Below, one piece after another: positions 17,071-25,988 of a stretch of 39,969 nucleotides of DNA (positions are counted from its first letter, which is position 1; every line of letters begins with the position of its first letter). Source of the stretch: Rivularia sp. MS3. GTDB lineage: Bacteria; Cyanobacteriota; Cyanobacteriia; Cyanobacteriales; Nostocaceae. A program made the position numbers and the translations under genes. Below the pieces are notes generated by a model, which searched no databases, was not told where the DNA came from, and worked only from the letters and a program-made list of their open reading frames with translations. The stretch spans positions 1 through 39,969 of the forward strand of contig JAHCMI010000084.1 of the NCBI GenBank assembly GCA_019192545.1. The letters run 5' to 3'.

Positions 17071-17397
17071 TTACTCTCCTTTGTTAACTACAGCTATTGC
17101 CTCTAAACGATTGATGATTAATTTTGAGCCAACATAAAATACAGCTAATTCCTCATCAATTAACCAAGCATTAAAATCACTTTTTTGTTGAATATCTCTA
17201 GTACATTCATAAGCAGATAATCCATTAACTTTCCCAGCTAACAGACCATGCTGGTCGAATATTTCAATTACATGGGGACAATAATTTTTATCTATAACTG
17301 GTTTATCCTTTGCTTTATCGACTATTTCTAACCATTTAGGATATTGCGATAAAATAGTCCTGACTTCTGAACTATAATTAATTATTTTCTCCACCAT
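17071..17397 (-). CDS. Hypothetical protein, 108 aa
   Basis: Not recognised. The compact alpha/beta protein has SYECTRDIQQKSDFNAWLID in the middle and a hydrophobic C-terminal strand (VGSKLIINRLEAIAVV). There is no membrane segment and no metal motif. It is packed between the coupling-protein gene (11 bp upstream) and the coiled-coil gene (5 bp downstream), so it belongs to the transfer operon. Confidence 0.6.
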   Translation of the reverse strand: MVEKIINYSSEVRTILSQYPKWLEIVDKAKDKPVIDKNYCPHVIEIFDQHGLLAGKVNGLSAYECTRDIQQKSDFNAWLIDEELAVFYVGSKLIINRLEAIAVVNKGE

Positions 17398-17408
17398 ATT
17401 ATTTAACT

Positions 17409-19232
17409 CTAAAAAATGTTGTTCAATTCTTCTGGAGAAGCTAAATCTTCACTTTCTTCAGGTAATGGAAATAATTTCTCTGCCAATGCTTTACGCTCTA
17501 AAAACTGTGCAGAACGTTCTTCATCACTAACACTAACTTTATTATTCTGAATCAATCGTTCCCGTACAAAATCCCATTTACTTTCCGACCATTGCATCTC
17601 TTCAATATCACATAGGGGAACCTTTATTTTGTGGAGTAAGGGAACGTATGCTTCCGTACCACGACTATAAGCTGGATTAATAATTACTGCTCTACCCGTA
17701 CCCATTTTTGCGAACTGCGCGGGTTCTAATAAATGTCGCTTTTGATGATGTTCGTTTCTGCTTCTCGAACCACCACCTTTACCAGTACTTTGAGATTTAG
17801 AATTGAATCTAATCTCCATTTCTCCCAAGTAGTCGCTAAAAATTTTTGCAGACTCAGGGTCTTGGGGATTAAAAATAAACTTAGTTGCAGTACCACCCAA
17901 AATTGCTCGTGATAATTCTTTACCGTAAACTTTTTCCAGTTGAGCAATGTTTTGATAACCTAGAATTCCTACAAAACCGTCTTCACGTCCCTCGTTTAAC
18001 CAATTAACAAGTGCTGGTAAATAGAATGTCGGTAGTTCATCCAAAGCAACAATTAAAGGGTCACTACGCGGAACAGTACGAGTGATATTGCGGGTTATAA
18101 TCATGTGTAAAATTGCTGCAAGTAATGGACTGACAATATCTCTGTTGTTTCTATCTAGCCCAAATATAATTAATTGCTTCCCATCTAAATCAAGTGGTAG
18201 TGTTGTTTGACCGCAAAATGCACCAACGAAGTCACGTTTGAGAAATCTTTGGAACATTCTTTGTGCTGTACCAATAATTGATGCAGCGGTTTTCTCTGAA
18301 TCTTTAACGCTGATTAACTGCGATAATGGTCGGGAAGTCCAAACTTTCAATTTTTCGGAGGAAGCAGCTTCGAGCCTAGCTGCTAGGTTTGGTAAAGATA
18401 AAATTGCTTGAGCCATCATTAAATCACAATATTTATCCTCACCAGTCAGAGTTTTAATAGCTTTTGTAACTAATAAAATACCTTCAACCAAAGAATCTCC
18501 AGCTTCCTCAAAAAACTTATCGCTGCTAGCATTTGCACCCCTGTCAAAGTTACGCGAGATTACCTGAGTAAGTTGTCCTGCTGCAATCGCATCTTCCTCA
18601 TCTCTGAGCAAATCCAAAGGATTACAGGTTTCGCTCTCATCGAATCCTGGTGCAAATATTCTTACGGAATAACCGCGTTTCATTGCATAAGCTACAGCTC
18701 GTTTGGTTTGTGCAGGGAATTTAAAATCGTAGAGCAGCATAGGAAAACCTTGGTCAAAAGCACTACGAATTAAAGGGTCTATCACCGAGAAAGTTTTGCC
18801 AGAACCAGCTGCACCAATAACAGCTATTCCTCTTTGAGCATCTGGTACATAAAGTGTGGAATTAGAAGAAAGAAGTTGTTGATTAAAAGTTGGCTTGGTT
18901 TTGAGTAAACCGCCTTTGTACCATTGCTTTTGCAGAGCGTTTCTGATGTAAGGGGGAGTTCCAACGTACAATCCTACAGAATTACGAATTGGTTTAGATA
19001 TCTGCTTCTTAGCTTTTTTGGCTGCTTGGGATTTTTCTCGACTACCACCCCAATAGCTTGTTGCTATTTTACCTTTATAATTACTCCCAGAAATTAATTT
19101 AAAAATACCAATACTAGCAAAACAGCCGAGCAATACTAATCCAGATTGTGACTTCATTAAATTAGACAACTTATCAAACTGGGAATTTTGTGGTGGTGTT
19201 GATGGTTGTTGTACCAGAAAATTATTATTCAT
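17409..19232 (-). CDS. virD4-like: VirD4/TraD-type conjugative coupling protein (T4CP), 607 aa
   Basis: One hydrophobic segment (about 31-48) anchors the N-terminus. The motor domain has Walker A GAAGSGKT (140-147), Walker B LIVALDEL (393-400) and the typical GREDGFVGILGYQNIAQLEK motif that follows it. A serine/glycine-rich linker (about 474-490) precedes HHQKRHLLEPAQFAKMGTG, as in VirD4/TraG proteins. The enzyme brings the relaxase-DNA complex to the secretion channel with ATP. It overlaps the upstream 191-aa gene by 4 nt. The N-terminal membrane part is shorter than in classical VirD4 (one helix rather than two). Confidence 0.9.
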   Translation of the reverse strand: MNNNFLVQQPSTPPQNSQFDKLSNLMKSQSGLVLLGCFASIGIFKLISGSNYKGKIATSYWGGSREKSQAAKKAKKQISKPIRNSVGLYVGTPPYIRNALQKQWYKGGLLKTKPTFNQQLLSSNSTLYVPDAQRGIAVIGAAGSGKTFSVIDPLIRSAFDQGFPMLLYDFKFPAQTKRAVAYAMKRGYSVRIFAPGFDESETCNPLDLLRDEEDAIAAGQLTQVISRNFDRGANASSDKFFEEAGDSLVEGILLVTKAIKTLTGEDKYCDLMMAQAILSLPNLAARLEAASSEKLKVWTSRPLSQLISVKDSEKTAASIIGTAQRMFQRFLKRDFVGAFCGQTTLPLDLDGKQLIIFGLDRNNRDIVSPLLAAILHMIITRNITRTVPRSDPLIVALDELPTFYLPALVNWLNEGREDGFVGILGYQNIAQLEKVYGKELSRAILGGTATKFIFNPQDPESAKIFSDYLGEMEIRFNSKSQSTGKGGGSRSRNEHHQKRHLLEPAQFAKMGTGRAVIINPAYSRGTEAYVPLLHKIKVPLCDIEEMQWSESKWDFVRERLIQNNKVSVSDEERSAQFLERKALAEKLFPLPEESEDLASPEELNNIF

Positions 19233-19804
19233 TTTTTTTCAGTAATAAAATTTTTATTTAAAGGAACGTAATTACCGTTTTGATAGCAAAATTCAGTTTG
19301 AGATAATAGTTTATCTGTGTCTGTCATTTGAGTAATATTCAAACAAGGAAAGCCTTGGTTAACATTCACTCCGATTTTAATTAGCTTTTGTGATTTTGGA
19401 AGTTTGGGATTAGCAATAAATTCTAAAAGTGTATTACCATCTGAGTTATACACTGAATATAAGCATCCACCAGCCCCACAAAGTTGAGGAGAACCATAAT
19501 CAAAAATATATAAGTTACCAGAAGCATTCGATGAGATTTGCATTACTTTGATTGAGGAGATATCAAGATAGCGAGTGAATTTTTTAGTAACAACCTTTTT
19601 TATCAGAGATTTTGGTATAACTTCATCTGCATTTTCCCAAGTGGTGATGGGATGGTTTTGAAATAATCTTTTATATAAAGTCGATACAGTTAAAGTCATG
19701 ACAATTATGCATATAATTAAAACAATAATTTTACTTTTACGTTTACTAAGTCGTGTTTTATAAAAAGTATAGATATTTGATTGCATAATTAATTTGATAA
19801 ACAA
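19229..19804 (-). CDS. Membrane-anchored exported protein, 191 aa
   Basis: A basic N-terminus is followed by a single hydrophobic helix (about 25-44, IIVLIICIIVMTLTVSTLY). The soluble domain after it contains several cysteines (LCGAGGCLYSVY, PCLNI, FCYQNG) that could form disulfides, which fits a periplasmic location. No family recognised. It overlaps the upstream large exported-protein gene by 16 nt and the coupling-protein gene by 4 nt, so it is tightly co-translated with the transfer machinery. Confidence 0.65.
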   Translation of the reverse strand: MFIKLIMQSNIYTFYKTRLSKRKSKIIVLIICIIVMTLTVSTLYKRLFQNHPITTWENADEVIPKSLIKKVVTKKFTRYLDISSIKVMQISSNASGNLYIFDYGSPQLCGAGGCLYSVYNSDGNTLLEFIANPKLPKSQKLIKIGVNVNQGFPCLNITQMTDTDKLLSQTEFCYQNGNYVPLNKNFITEKK

Positions 19805-21468
19805 TTCATTGATGACAATTTTTGCTTGTATTTAGCACTAACTTTATTCCCATATTCAAAGACTGTCATTCCCTTACTTACATCACGAATTTGAGAATCA
19901 ATTGGAATATTAACCCCAGCAAAATGCATTTGACTTGCACGCTCAATTAATCTATCTTCACTAAAAGGTTTACCTGTGCTTGGGTCAGTTTGCTGCGATG
20001 TAATTGATAGTAAATTACTAGTTTCTGTAAGAATTGAAGATTGCTGTTGGCTTAATGAGAAATCCTGTGTCTCTTTATTATTTTCTATATCTAACAACGC
20101 AGAACTTAAAGCATCGAGATTAGGACCAGATGAATGAATATTTCTACAATCTCCTTGTGCCACGGGTATTAAGTCAGATACATTGTTTTTCTTGCTTGAA
20201 GAGATAATTGGAGAATTATCAAAAGTAAATCCACTACTCTTTAAACCTGTAGGAGTAGACATAGAATTTTTCTTAGAATCAATCCTACCCAAGAATATAG
20301 CTTCTTTCTCCTTATAACTTATGAATGGAACCGGACCAATAAAATAAGGGGTACATCCCAAATCCACAAAATTATTTCTCATACAAACACGAAAGAATAA
20401 AGATTGAGAAACTTTTCCATCAACTTCCGAAACATCCCAGACGGCTACTTTAAAAGCATCACCAAATAGATTTCTACCCGTTGGTTCTTTTCCTCCATTC
20501 ACCGAACCTAAAATTCCTCTTCCACCTTTAACCAATTGGTATTTACCACTTACCCAAGCTTTACCATGAACAGCTTGAGAACCAGATAATTCAATATGAG
20601 CGCAATCTTTATCACAAGGAACTGCAAATCCTTCTTTATTACTACCTGAAATAGTTCTATCTCGTTTTTGTTCATCAGTTGCAAACGCAACATCTACTAT
20701 TCCAACTTGCATTCCTACGGGGTTTACAGGATTTGGAAATTGAGAAAATGGTACATCGCTTAATCCGGGTACCTCATCAATATAAACACCTTGCCATTTA
20801 TCAAAGCTGGCAATAGGAGTAGCTGATAAGCCTGGAATTGAATCGATATTGTAAGATACTAAGTCCAAAGATTCAAAGCTTAATTTACCCAAATGGGGAG
20901 AATTTTTAAGTAAGTTGCTGATAGTTTGAGATGAACTAAATGATGTTGATAAATTCTGTGATAGCAAATCATATATTGGTTTGATATCCCTTATCCTCCA
21001 TTCTTCTAAATCAGGAATTGCTTTAACCAAACTTTCTATTGTTTGAAACTTGACGACACCAAATTTCTCTAAGTCAGTTTCTTGTATATCAGAGCCAGTA
21101 ATTTGAGAAATATCTAAAAGTGAAAACTCTTGGAGCTTAAAAGAATCCTGAAAATCACCTAGCATTGTAAACGCAGAAGGCTTTTCTCCTGCATCCCAAC
21201 TACGAGAAGGATCATATCCTAACTTCTGAGAAACATTTCCAGGTGCTTGAAATGAACCAGATTCTGTAATCGCTGGCATTTTAGAAAACGTAATTTGATT
21301 CCAATTTGGTAAACGAGTATTTTGCCAGTTAATTGTAGGAATTTCTGCTTGTGCGGATGGAGAATTAGATACAGATTTCTGTTGCGATGCAATAAGAACA
21401 GCACCAGAAATTACAAGTGATAAACTCAATCCACAACTAAATATTGAACGCTTTTTGAATAATTTCAT
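19789..21468 (-). CDS. Large exported protein of the transfer operon, 559 aa
   Basis: The N-terminus is a clear signal peptide: KKR, a hydrophobic core (about 12-28), and a likely cleavage near SAQA-EIP (about residues 40-42). The mature part has a Ser/Asp-rich first half with repeated 'LPNWNQI', 'IPGLSATPI', 'VPGLSDVPF' segments that look like loose tandem repeats (near 210-245). A cysteine-bearing beta-rich region follows (about 280-390, e.g. VPCDKDCAHIEL, FFRVCMRNNFVDLGCTPYF). No family recognised. It lies between the VirB9-like gene and the coupling-protein genes. It may be a pilus tip, adhesin or outer-surface component, which is inference from export and position. Confidence 0.65.
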   Translation of the reverse strand: MKLFKKRSIFSCGLSLSLVISGAVLIASQQKSVSNSPSAQAEIPTINWQNTRLPNWNQITFSKMPAITESGSFQAPGNVSQKLGYDPSRSWDAGEKPSAFTMLGDFQDSFKLQEFSLLDISQITGSDIQETDLEKFGVVKFQTIESLVKAIPDLEEWRIRDIKPIYDLLSQNLSTSFSSSQTISNLLKNSPHLGKLSFESLDLVSYNIDSIPGLSATPIASFDKWQGVYIDEVPGLSDVPFSQFPNPVNPVGMQVGIVDVAFATDEQKRDRTISGSNKEGFAVPCDKDCAHIELSGSQAVHGKAWVSGKYQLVKGGRGILGSVNGGKEPTGRNLFGDAFKVAVWDVSEVDGKVSQSLFFRVCMRNNFVDLGCTPYFIGPVPFISYKEKEAIFLGRIDSKKNSMSTPTGLKSSGFTFDNSPIISSSKKNNVSDLIPVAQGDCRNIHSSGPNLDALSSALLDIENNKETQDFSLSQQQSSILTETSNLLSITSQQTDPSTGKPFSEDRLIERASQMHFAGVNIPIDSQIRDVSKGMTVFEYGNKVSAKYKQKLSSMNCLSN

Positions 21469-21485
21469 TATTTTGATACCTAAAT

Positions 21486-22349
21486 TTAGTTTTGAAATGT
21501 ATACAAATTATTATCCTTATATTCTTTCCCCCTGCTCCCCTTCGGGTTGCGCCACTTGCTACAACGGAGGGAACCTCCGCAACGCAGTGGCTTACCTACT
21601 TCCTGCCCCCTGCCTCTGAGGTTTCCAAGTTCAATTAACCGATTAACCAAGCGCATTGAAATACCGCTTTTACGAGCAGCGCTATTAATAGATTCTCCCA
21701 TTCTCACCTTAATTAAAAAGTTAGCTATTCTTGACCACAAACGAGATTTATCATTAATTAGTCCTTCTGAATTTACAATTTTTAATCCTCTATTGATTAA
21801 TTGCAATTCGTTAATATTTGTGATGTTAGTAAACTGATTATTTTCTGGAACGGTTTTGCTATCAGGTATGATTTCAAGAGTATGGTAAGTAGGAGCTTTA
21901 TTCCCCATTTCCACTTTAAATAAATATACTTTTCTCCCGGATTGCCCCTTTGCAATAACGGTTAATAAGCTGGTATTAGATGATAGTAATTGTCTTACTT
22001 TTAATTGGTTAATTCGTCGTAAATGTATTACCGTTGCACCTTCTTTATCGCATTGTCTTTCCTCTGTTGACAAACAGCCATCCACATCAAGTGATGCGAA
22101 TGTTGGATTATCTAACCATACTTTTTCTATTATTTCATCACTCTTAATGAACGATATATTTACTCCATACCCTGGCGATAATTCGATTCTAGGTATGCTT
22201 GAAGAACTGTTACCAGTAGCAACTTTTTTAGTTATTTGTTTTACGCTTTGCTTTACTTCACTTGCAATAGCTGGTGGTAAATTGAAGTAAGGAAACGTCA
22301 AAGAACAAATAACAATAAAACCTTTTATAATTGAATATTGCTTACTCAT
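21486..22349 (-). CDS. virB9-like: VirB9/TraK-like outer-complex protein with repeat-derived tail, 287 aa
   Basis: A signal peptide (about 1-30) precedes a beta domain (52-150): IELSPGYGVNISFIK, EKVWLDN, a Cys pair (C91, C100), VIHLRRI, TSLLTVIAKG and YLFKVEMG. This resembles the N-terminal domain of VirB9/TraK, which lines the outer pore. Residues about 215-243 (RMGESINSAARKSGISMRLV onward) look like a helix-turn-helix, which is odd for a periplasmic protein but may be a helical pair. Residues from about 244 to the end are encoded by an intergenic repeat (21535-21615) and ignore the family pattern. The natural C-terminus was probably replaced. It is 16 bp after the VirB10-like gene. Confidence 0.65.
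   Translation of the reverse strand: MSKQYSIIKGFIVICSLTFPYFNLPPAIASEVKQSVKQITKKVATGNSSSSIPRIELSPGYGVNISFIKSDEIIEKVWLDNPTFASLDVDGCLSTEERQCDKEGATVIHLRRINQLKVRQLLSSNTSLLTVIAKGQSGRKVYLFKVEMGNKAPTYHTLEIIPDSKTVPENNQFTNITNINELQLINRGLKIVNSEGLINDKSRLWSRIANFLIKVRMGESINSAARKSGISMRLVNRLIELGNLRGRGQEVGKPLRCGGSLRCSKWRNPKGSRGKEYKDNNLYTFQN
21535..21615. repeat. Intergenic-type repeat inside the 3' end of the VirB9-like gene
   Basis: CAACGGAGGGAACCTCCGCA (21562-21581) is the inverse of the 20-mer at 12618-12637. It is flanked by CCACTTG/CAGTGG and by C-rich CCCCTGC stretches. It is a copy of the same dispersed repeat type, here read through as the C-terminal tail of the gene. Confidence 0.75.
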
Positions 22350-22365
22350 GATCTAAAAACGATTG

Positions 22366-24054
22366 CTAAAATTGAAAAGATTGATTAACAAATACTTGTA
22401 CATTAGTACCAGCTTTTACATACCAAACATCTTCTTGTTTGCGTAGTTCCTGTAATGCTTGCTGATTACGTTTAAGAATTTGTTGAGTTAGTGGTTCAAA
22501 TCCTCCCTCTAAAACCGCTCCAAAGATATTTTCTCGATTTCTTCTGATTGAAGAGAAAGAGTTAGTACCACCAAATCCACTACTGGTTGATATTTGTTGT
22601 TCTTTGGGCTGGTTCAAAACTTTACCAACTTTTGCTAAAGAGCCTACAGCAAAAGTTTGTACATCTCGTCGCGCAATTTCTCCCTTTTTACTGTTTAAGC
22701 GAGATGCAATTAAAGGTTTACCCTTGCTTCCACGAATGGCGATCGCATTGGGTGGAAGGATATATTCTTGTCCATTTATCAAAACTTGTGTTGCTTGTAG
22801 TTCAATTAATCCCCCTTGATTAACGTTGTTAATTTGAGCTACAACTTGAGAACCTTTCGGTAAAACAACAAAACCGTCTCGTGTATTTAATGGTTGTTCC
22901 AGTTCGATTACAAAATTTTCGCTTTTTGACTTATTTTTAGATTGTTGATCTGGATTATTGTTTTGATATTTACTCCAAATCAAAGGGGTTAATAATTTTC
23001 CATCAACAGATTCCCCAACAATTAATTGATAATTATTTTCATACCTAATAATTGCAGCTTCTTCGGTATGAAGAGGTTCTAGTTCATTATTGTTTGATGT
23101 CTGAGTTGTGTAATCCGCTGCTTTTACTAGAGTTGCAGAGGGAATTATTTGTTTCGGTTGTTCTTGTATGGTGTTATTAATCGTAGCTTCCGAGGTTTGC
23201 TCGTCTGAATTTGCATCAATTTCACTCGACCCATAGCTTCCCAAACGACTAATTTTAGTCCATTCTTCCATCGGGTCAATTTTTTCTTCAGGTTTAGGCA
23301 CAGTTGGTTTACTTATTGCAGTTGGTTGAAATTCGGGTTTTTGTGCAACTCTAGGGGGACTATACCTTACAGGTAATGCTTGGGGTTTCGGACGAGGTAT
23401 ATACGGAACCCGTGTCGGTCGCGGTGGTCTTGAAACTATTTGATTTCTTACAGGTGTAGAAGATTTTCTGGTTGGTGGAGTAACTCTCTCCTTGCTTGTT
23501 ATGAGTGGTTCAGAGGTAGGTTTAACTTTGGGTTTACTTGCAGTAGTTTTAGGGTTTTTAGCACGTTCTTGAGATTTAATTTTTTCAGCTTGAGTTGATA
23601 GTGCTAATTCTGCTTTTAACTTTCCCTTTTCTCTTTCGTTAGAATCATCAGCGATTTCTACTTTAGGTTTGGATTGCTTGGAGTATTGTGTCGGGGGTGC
23701 AGTTTTAAGACTACCAGACATAATACTGTTTAAAACCGTTGCAGCAGAACCAAATACAACGAGCATTACCAAACCGACTGCGCCAAATTTAGCGAAAGGG
23801 TTGCTATAAAAATTTGGTTGAGTTTTTCCCTGATGTGGAGAGTCGAATAATTCATGTGTTGCAATCGGATTTGTAGCGTCTGCTTGATTGTTTATAACTT
23901 CGGGATTACTATCTTGAATGGAAGCAGTTCCTTCTTCTTTCGGTGGTTGATTTTCGTCTTGAAATCCAAGTAGTTTCCCAAAACTTACTTCATTCCAATC
24001 ACTATCAATTTTATCCGGTTCTGTTTGATTATTTGGATTACTACGCTCATTCAT
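22366..24054 (-). CDS. virB10-like: VirB10/TrbI-like channel protein, 562 aa
   Basis: The layout is that of VirB10. A charged cytoplasmic N-terminus is followed by one membrane helix (about 89-111) and a long Pro/Lys/Ser-rich periplasmic spacer (about 120-260). The C-terminal beta-barrel domain (about 390-562) contains TRDGFVVLPKGSQVVAQINN, a strand-rich AIRGSKGKPLIASRL and a final WYVKAGTNVQVFVNQ. VirB10 spans inner and outer membranes and gates the channel. The ATG shares its A with the stop codon of the VirB8-like gene (TAATG), which shows coupling. Confidence 0.85.
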   Translation of the reverse strand: MNERSNPNNQTEPDKIDSDWNEVSFGKLLGFQDENQPPKEEGTASIQDSNPEVINNQADATNPIATHELFDSPHQGKTQPNFYSNPFAKFGAVGLVMLVVFGSAATVLNSIMSGSLKTAPPTQYSKQSKPKVEIADDSNEREKGKLKAELALSTQAEKIKSQERAKNPKTTASKPKVKPTSEPLITSKERVTPPTRKSSTPVRNQIVSRPPRPTRVPYIPRPKPQALPVRYSPPRVAQKPEFQPTAISKPTVPKPEEKIDPMEEWTKISRLGSYGSSEIDANSDEQTSEATINNTIQEQPKQIIPSATLVKAADYTTQTSNNNELEPLHTEEAAIIRYENNYQLIVGESVDGKLLTPLIWSKYQNNNPDQQSKNKSKSENFVIELEQPLNTRDGFVVLPKGSQVVAQINNVNQGGLIELQATQVLINGQEYILPPNAIAIRGSKGKPLIASRLNSKKGEIARRDVQTFAVGSLAKVGKVLNQPKEQQISTSSGFGGTNSFSSIRRNRENIFGAVLEGGFEPLTQQILKRNQQALQELRKQEDVWYVKAGTNVQVFVNQSFQF

Positions 24055-24851
24055 TATAAGTTTTCCTCTTGTAAATCCCTCATTGCATAAATTTCTAAAC
24101 CACTAGCACGCACTTGATAAATAACGGCAGCTAAATTACTAGTATTTACAGGTTCGGATGGTGCAACTACTGCTCTCACAAATATCTCTTTATTAAATGG
24201 AATTACTTCTCCGATAGAATTACTTTGGTCAAAAACATTTAAATTAGCAATCATTTTAACTTTCCATTTACCTTCACCTATTTTGATAGGAGATTGAATT
24301 GACAGGGGTATTAAAACTACTTGAGTAGTACCTCTAAAAACCCCTTGCGGTGTCATTGAAGCAAGCTTTTTGAGAAACTCTTTACGAAAGTCTTCTGATA
24401 ATGCATAAGATGCTTGCCATGCTCCTGAAGTAACTTTGCTACCCCTCAATCCCCGCTCTCCAATGTCTACACCCTTGTCTTTGATTGGTTTTACGTTTTC
24501 TTCAACAGTCGTAGGTGGCAGTGTTCCAGACCAATTCATCATCAAGGTCATGGTATCGGAAACAAAACGAGATATTACTTGGGGAGTTCGTTCAACATTT
24601 CCTAAAGGAGCAACTTGAATTGCTTTACCTGTTTCTAGTTGGACTAAAGAAGGAGGTGGTTTTTTATTCAGCTGAGAATAGGAGCCATAAAGTAATATAA
24701 GTAGAAAAAATGTGATTAAATGTAATCCAAATGTTCCAACAGCGAACAATGCTAAAGTATCTCCAGTTGAGAACTTTTTAGATGCACGATTTATAAATTT
24801 TAATCTTTTGATTTCTGACGTATCTGAATTTAAATTACCATTAAAAGCCAT
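24054..24851 (-). CDS. virB8-like: VirB8-like inner-membrane channel protein, 265 aa
   Basis: A short cytoplasmic N-terminus, one membrane helix (about 32-57) and a periplasmic domain of about 200 residues form the VirB8/TraE layout. SRFVSDTMTLMMNWSG and SEDFRKEFLKKLA resemble the helical part, and WKVKMIANLNVF and FNKEIFVRAVVAP the curved sheet of the NTF2-like fold. VirB8 nucleates the channel. It is 4 bp after the VirB6-like gene and overlaps the VirB10-like gene by 1 nt. The assignment rests on layout and order more than on a motif. Confidence 0.75.
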   Translation of the reverse strand: MAFNGNLNSDTSEIKRLKFINRASKKFSTGDTLALFAVGTFGLHLITFFLLILLYGSYSQLNKKPPPSLVQLETGKAIQVAPLGNVERTPQVISRFVSDTMTLMMNWSGTLPPTTVEENVKPIKDKGVDIGERGLRGSKVTSGAWQASYALSEDFRKEFLKKLASMTPQGVFRGTTQVVLIPLSIQSPIKIGEGKWKVKMIANLNVFDQSNSIGEVIPFNKEIFVRAVVAPSEPVNTSNLAAVIYQVRASGLEIYAMRDLQEENL

Positions 24852-24855
24852 ATTC

Positions 24856-25902
24856 TTATTTACTTACAATTCTGGTTACGAAAGTAGAAAGACCAAAACT
24901 AGCAATGCTTGAAAAACTTCTAAAAACTGCTAATCCTCCACCTGCTGCTAAAGCTATAGATAAAATTGGGGCAAGAAGACCGATTGCGAATGCAAAAATC
25001 ATTGGGTCGTTATTATCAGCATTCAACACCATTGTTGCTACTAAACCAGAAATGATATTGAAACAAAGCTTTATCATTCCCACCGAAAAGAAACCTGTTA
25101 ACCATGCGAAAATAGCTTTTTGACCAACTGGAAGTAATGAGCCTCCAACAGCTAGCGGTCCTAGTAATGCAGTCAATAACATACAAACCTCGATTATCCA
25201 TTGAAAAGCTGCTGCTAGTGCTAGAAGCCAGCCACGCACTGTTAATTGAAAAATATTGGTGTTGAAAAAATCGCTAGCATTTTTGAGCCAAGAAGGACGA
25301 TTATCTTGGTCAGCTTCAGCCTCGATTTGCTGTGCTTGACGGGCTGCATTTTGTAAACATTCAGTTTGTTGAGTCGGGTCAGCAATGGTATTACATTGAT
25401 TAATCAGCGACTCAATTGCATCTGTTTTACCCGTTTTGAGCATTACCTGTTGGTATGCTTCTTGCAACTGGATAGAAGCAGAGGTGGAAACCAAAAGGGT
25501 TTGATTCGTTTGGTTTATAATTCCCCTCAAACCTTTAGTGACAGCTACGAGTGGTTGACCGTTGTTAGCAAGTAGTACTATGACAACGATTGTCCAGATT
25601 AGTTCGGTAAATCCTTTGGAACTATCCCCGTCAATCATTTCCTTTGTCCATTGGACGATGAAAATTAGGAGAGTGCCAACTGCAAAGAAGATTCCAAGAT
25701 TTGCGATCGCACTATAAAGTCCTCCACCCAAAACATCATCCCAAAGATTATCAATTGACTGTGCAACAGCTTCGCTTGCTGCTATTCCGTCTTCAGTAAT
25801 TGTAGAAGCAGCCTGCCCCGGTTCTGGATTGTCTACTTGAGCAAGAAAGAAGGCAGTCGGCAATCGGCAATCGGCAGTCGATGTAAATAAAAAACCATAC
25901 AT
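24856..25902 (-). CDS. virB6-like: VirB6/TrbL-like polytopic membrane protein, 348 aa
   Basis: The protein has about five to seven hydrophobic segments: around 65-85, 100-112, 227-248, 255-275 and 300-330. A soluble loop rich in Gln/Glu (about 140-210) lies between the two groups. This fits the VirB6/TrbL family, which forms part of the inner-membrane channel. Residues 9-17 are encoded by the 7-bp tandem repeat at 25852-25879, so the N-terminus appears rebuilt from repeat DNA and the true ancestral start is unclear. It is 4 bp upstream of the VirB8-like gene. Confidence 0.8.
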   Translation of the reverse strand: MYGFLFTSTADCRLPTAFFLAQVDNPEPGQAASTITEDGIAASEAVAQSIDNLWDDVLGGGLYSAIANLGIFFAVGTLLIFIVQWTKEMIDGDSSKGFTELIWTIVVIVLLANNGQPLVAVTKGLRGIINQTNQTLLVSTSASIQLQEAYQQVMLKTGKTDAIESLINQCNTIADPTQQTECLQNAARQAQQIEAEADQDNRPSWLKNASDFFNTNIFQLTVRGWLLALAAAFQWIIEVCMLLTALLGPLAVGGSLLPVGQKAIFAWLTGFFSVGMIKLCFNIISGLVATMVLNADNNDPMIFAFAIGLLAPILSIALAAGGGLAVFRSFSSIASFGLSTFVTRIVSK

Positions 25903-25988
25903 ATACGAATTACCTCATCACTAATCACACAAATTCTGTCTCACGTTTTATTCTCTTCACCACTGCCGACTGCCGACTGCCTACTGCC
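25852..25988. repeat. Two inverted arrays of a 7-bp tandem repeat (STRR type)
   Basis: The left array (25852-25879) has four units of GGCAGTC/GGCAATC. The right array (25961-25988) has four units of the reverse complement (CACTGCC, GACTGCC, GACTGCC, TACTGCC). The arrays face each other 81 bp apart, so the transcript could fold into a long hairpin. The left one lies inside the 5' end of the VirB6-like gene, and the right one ends one base before the stop of the VirB5-like gene. Heptamer arrays of this kind are typical of heterocystous cyanobacteria. Confidence 0.85.
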
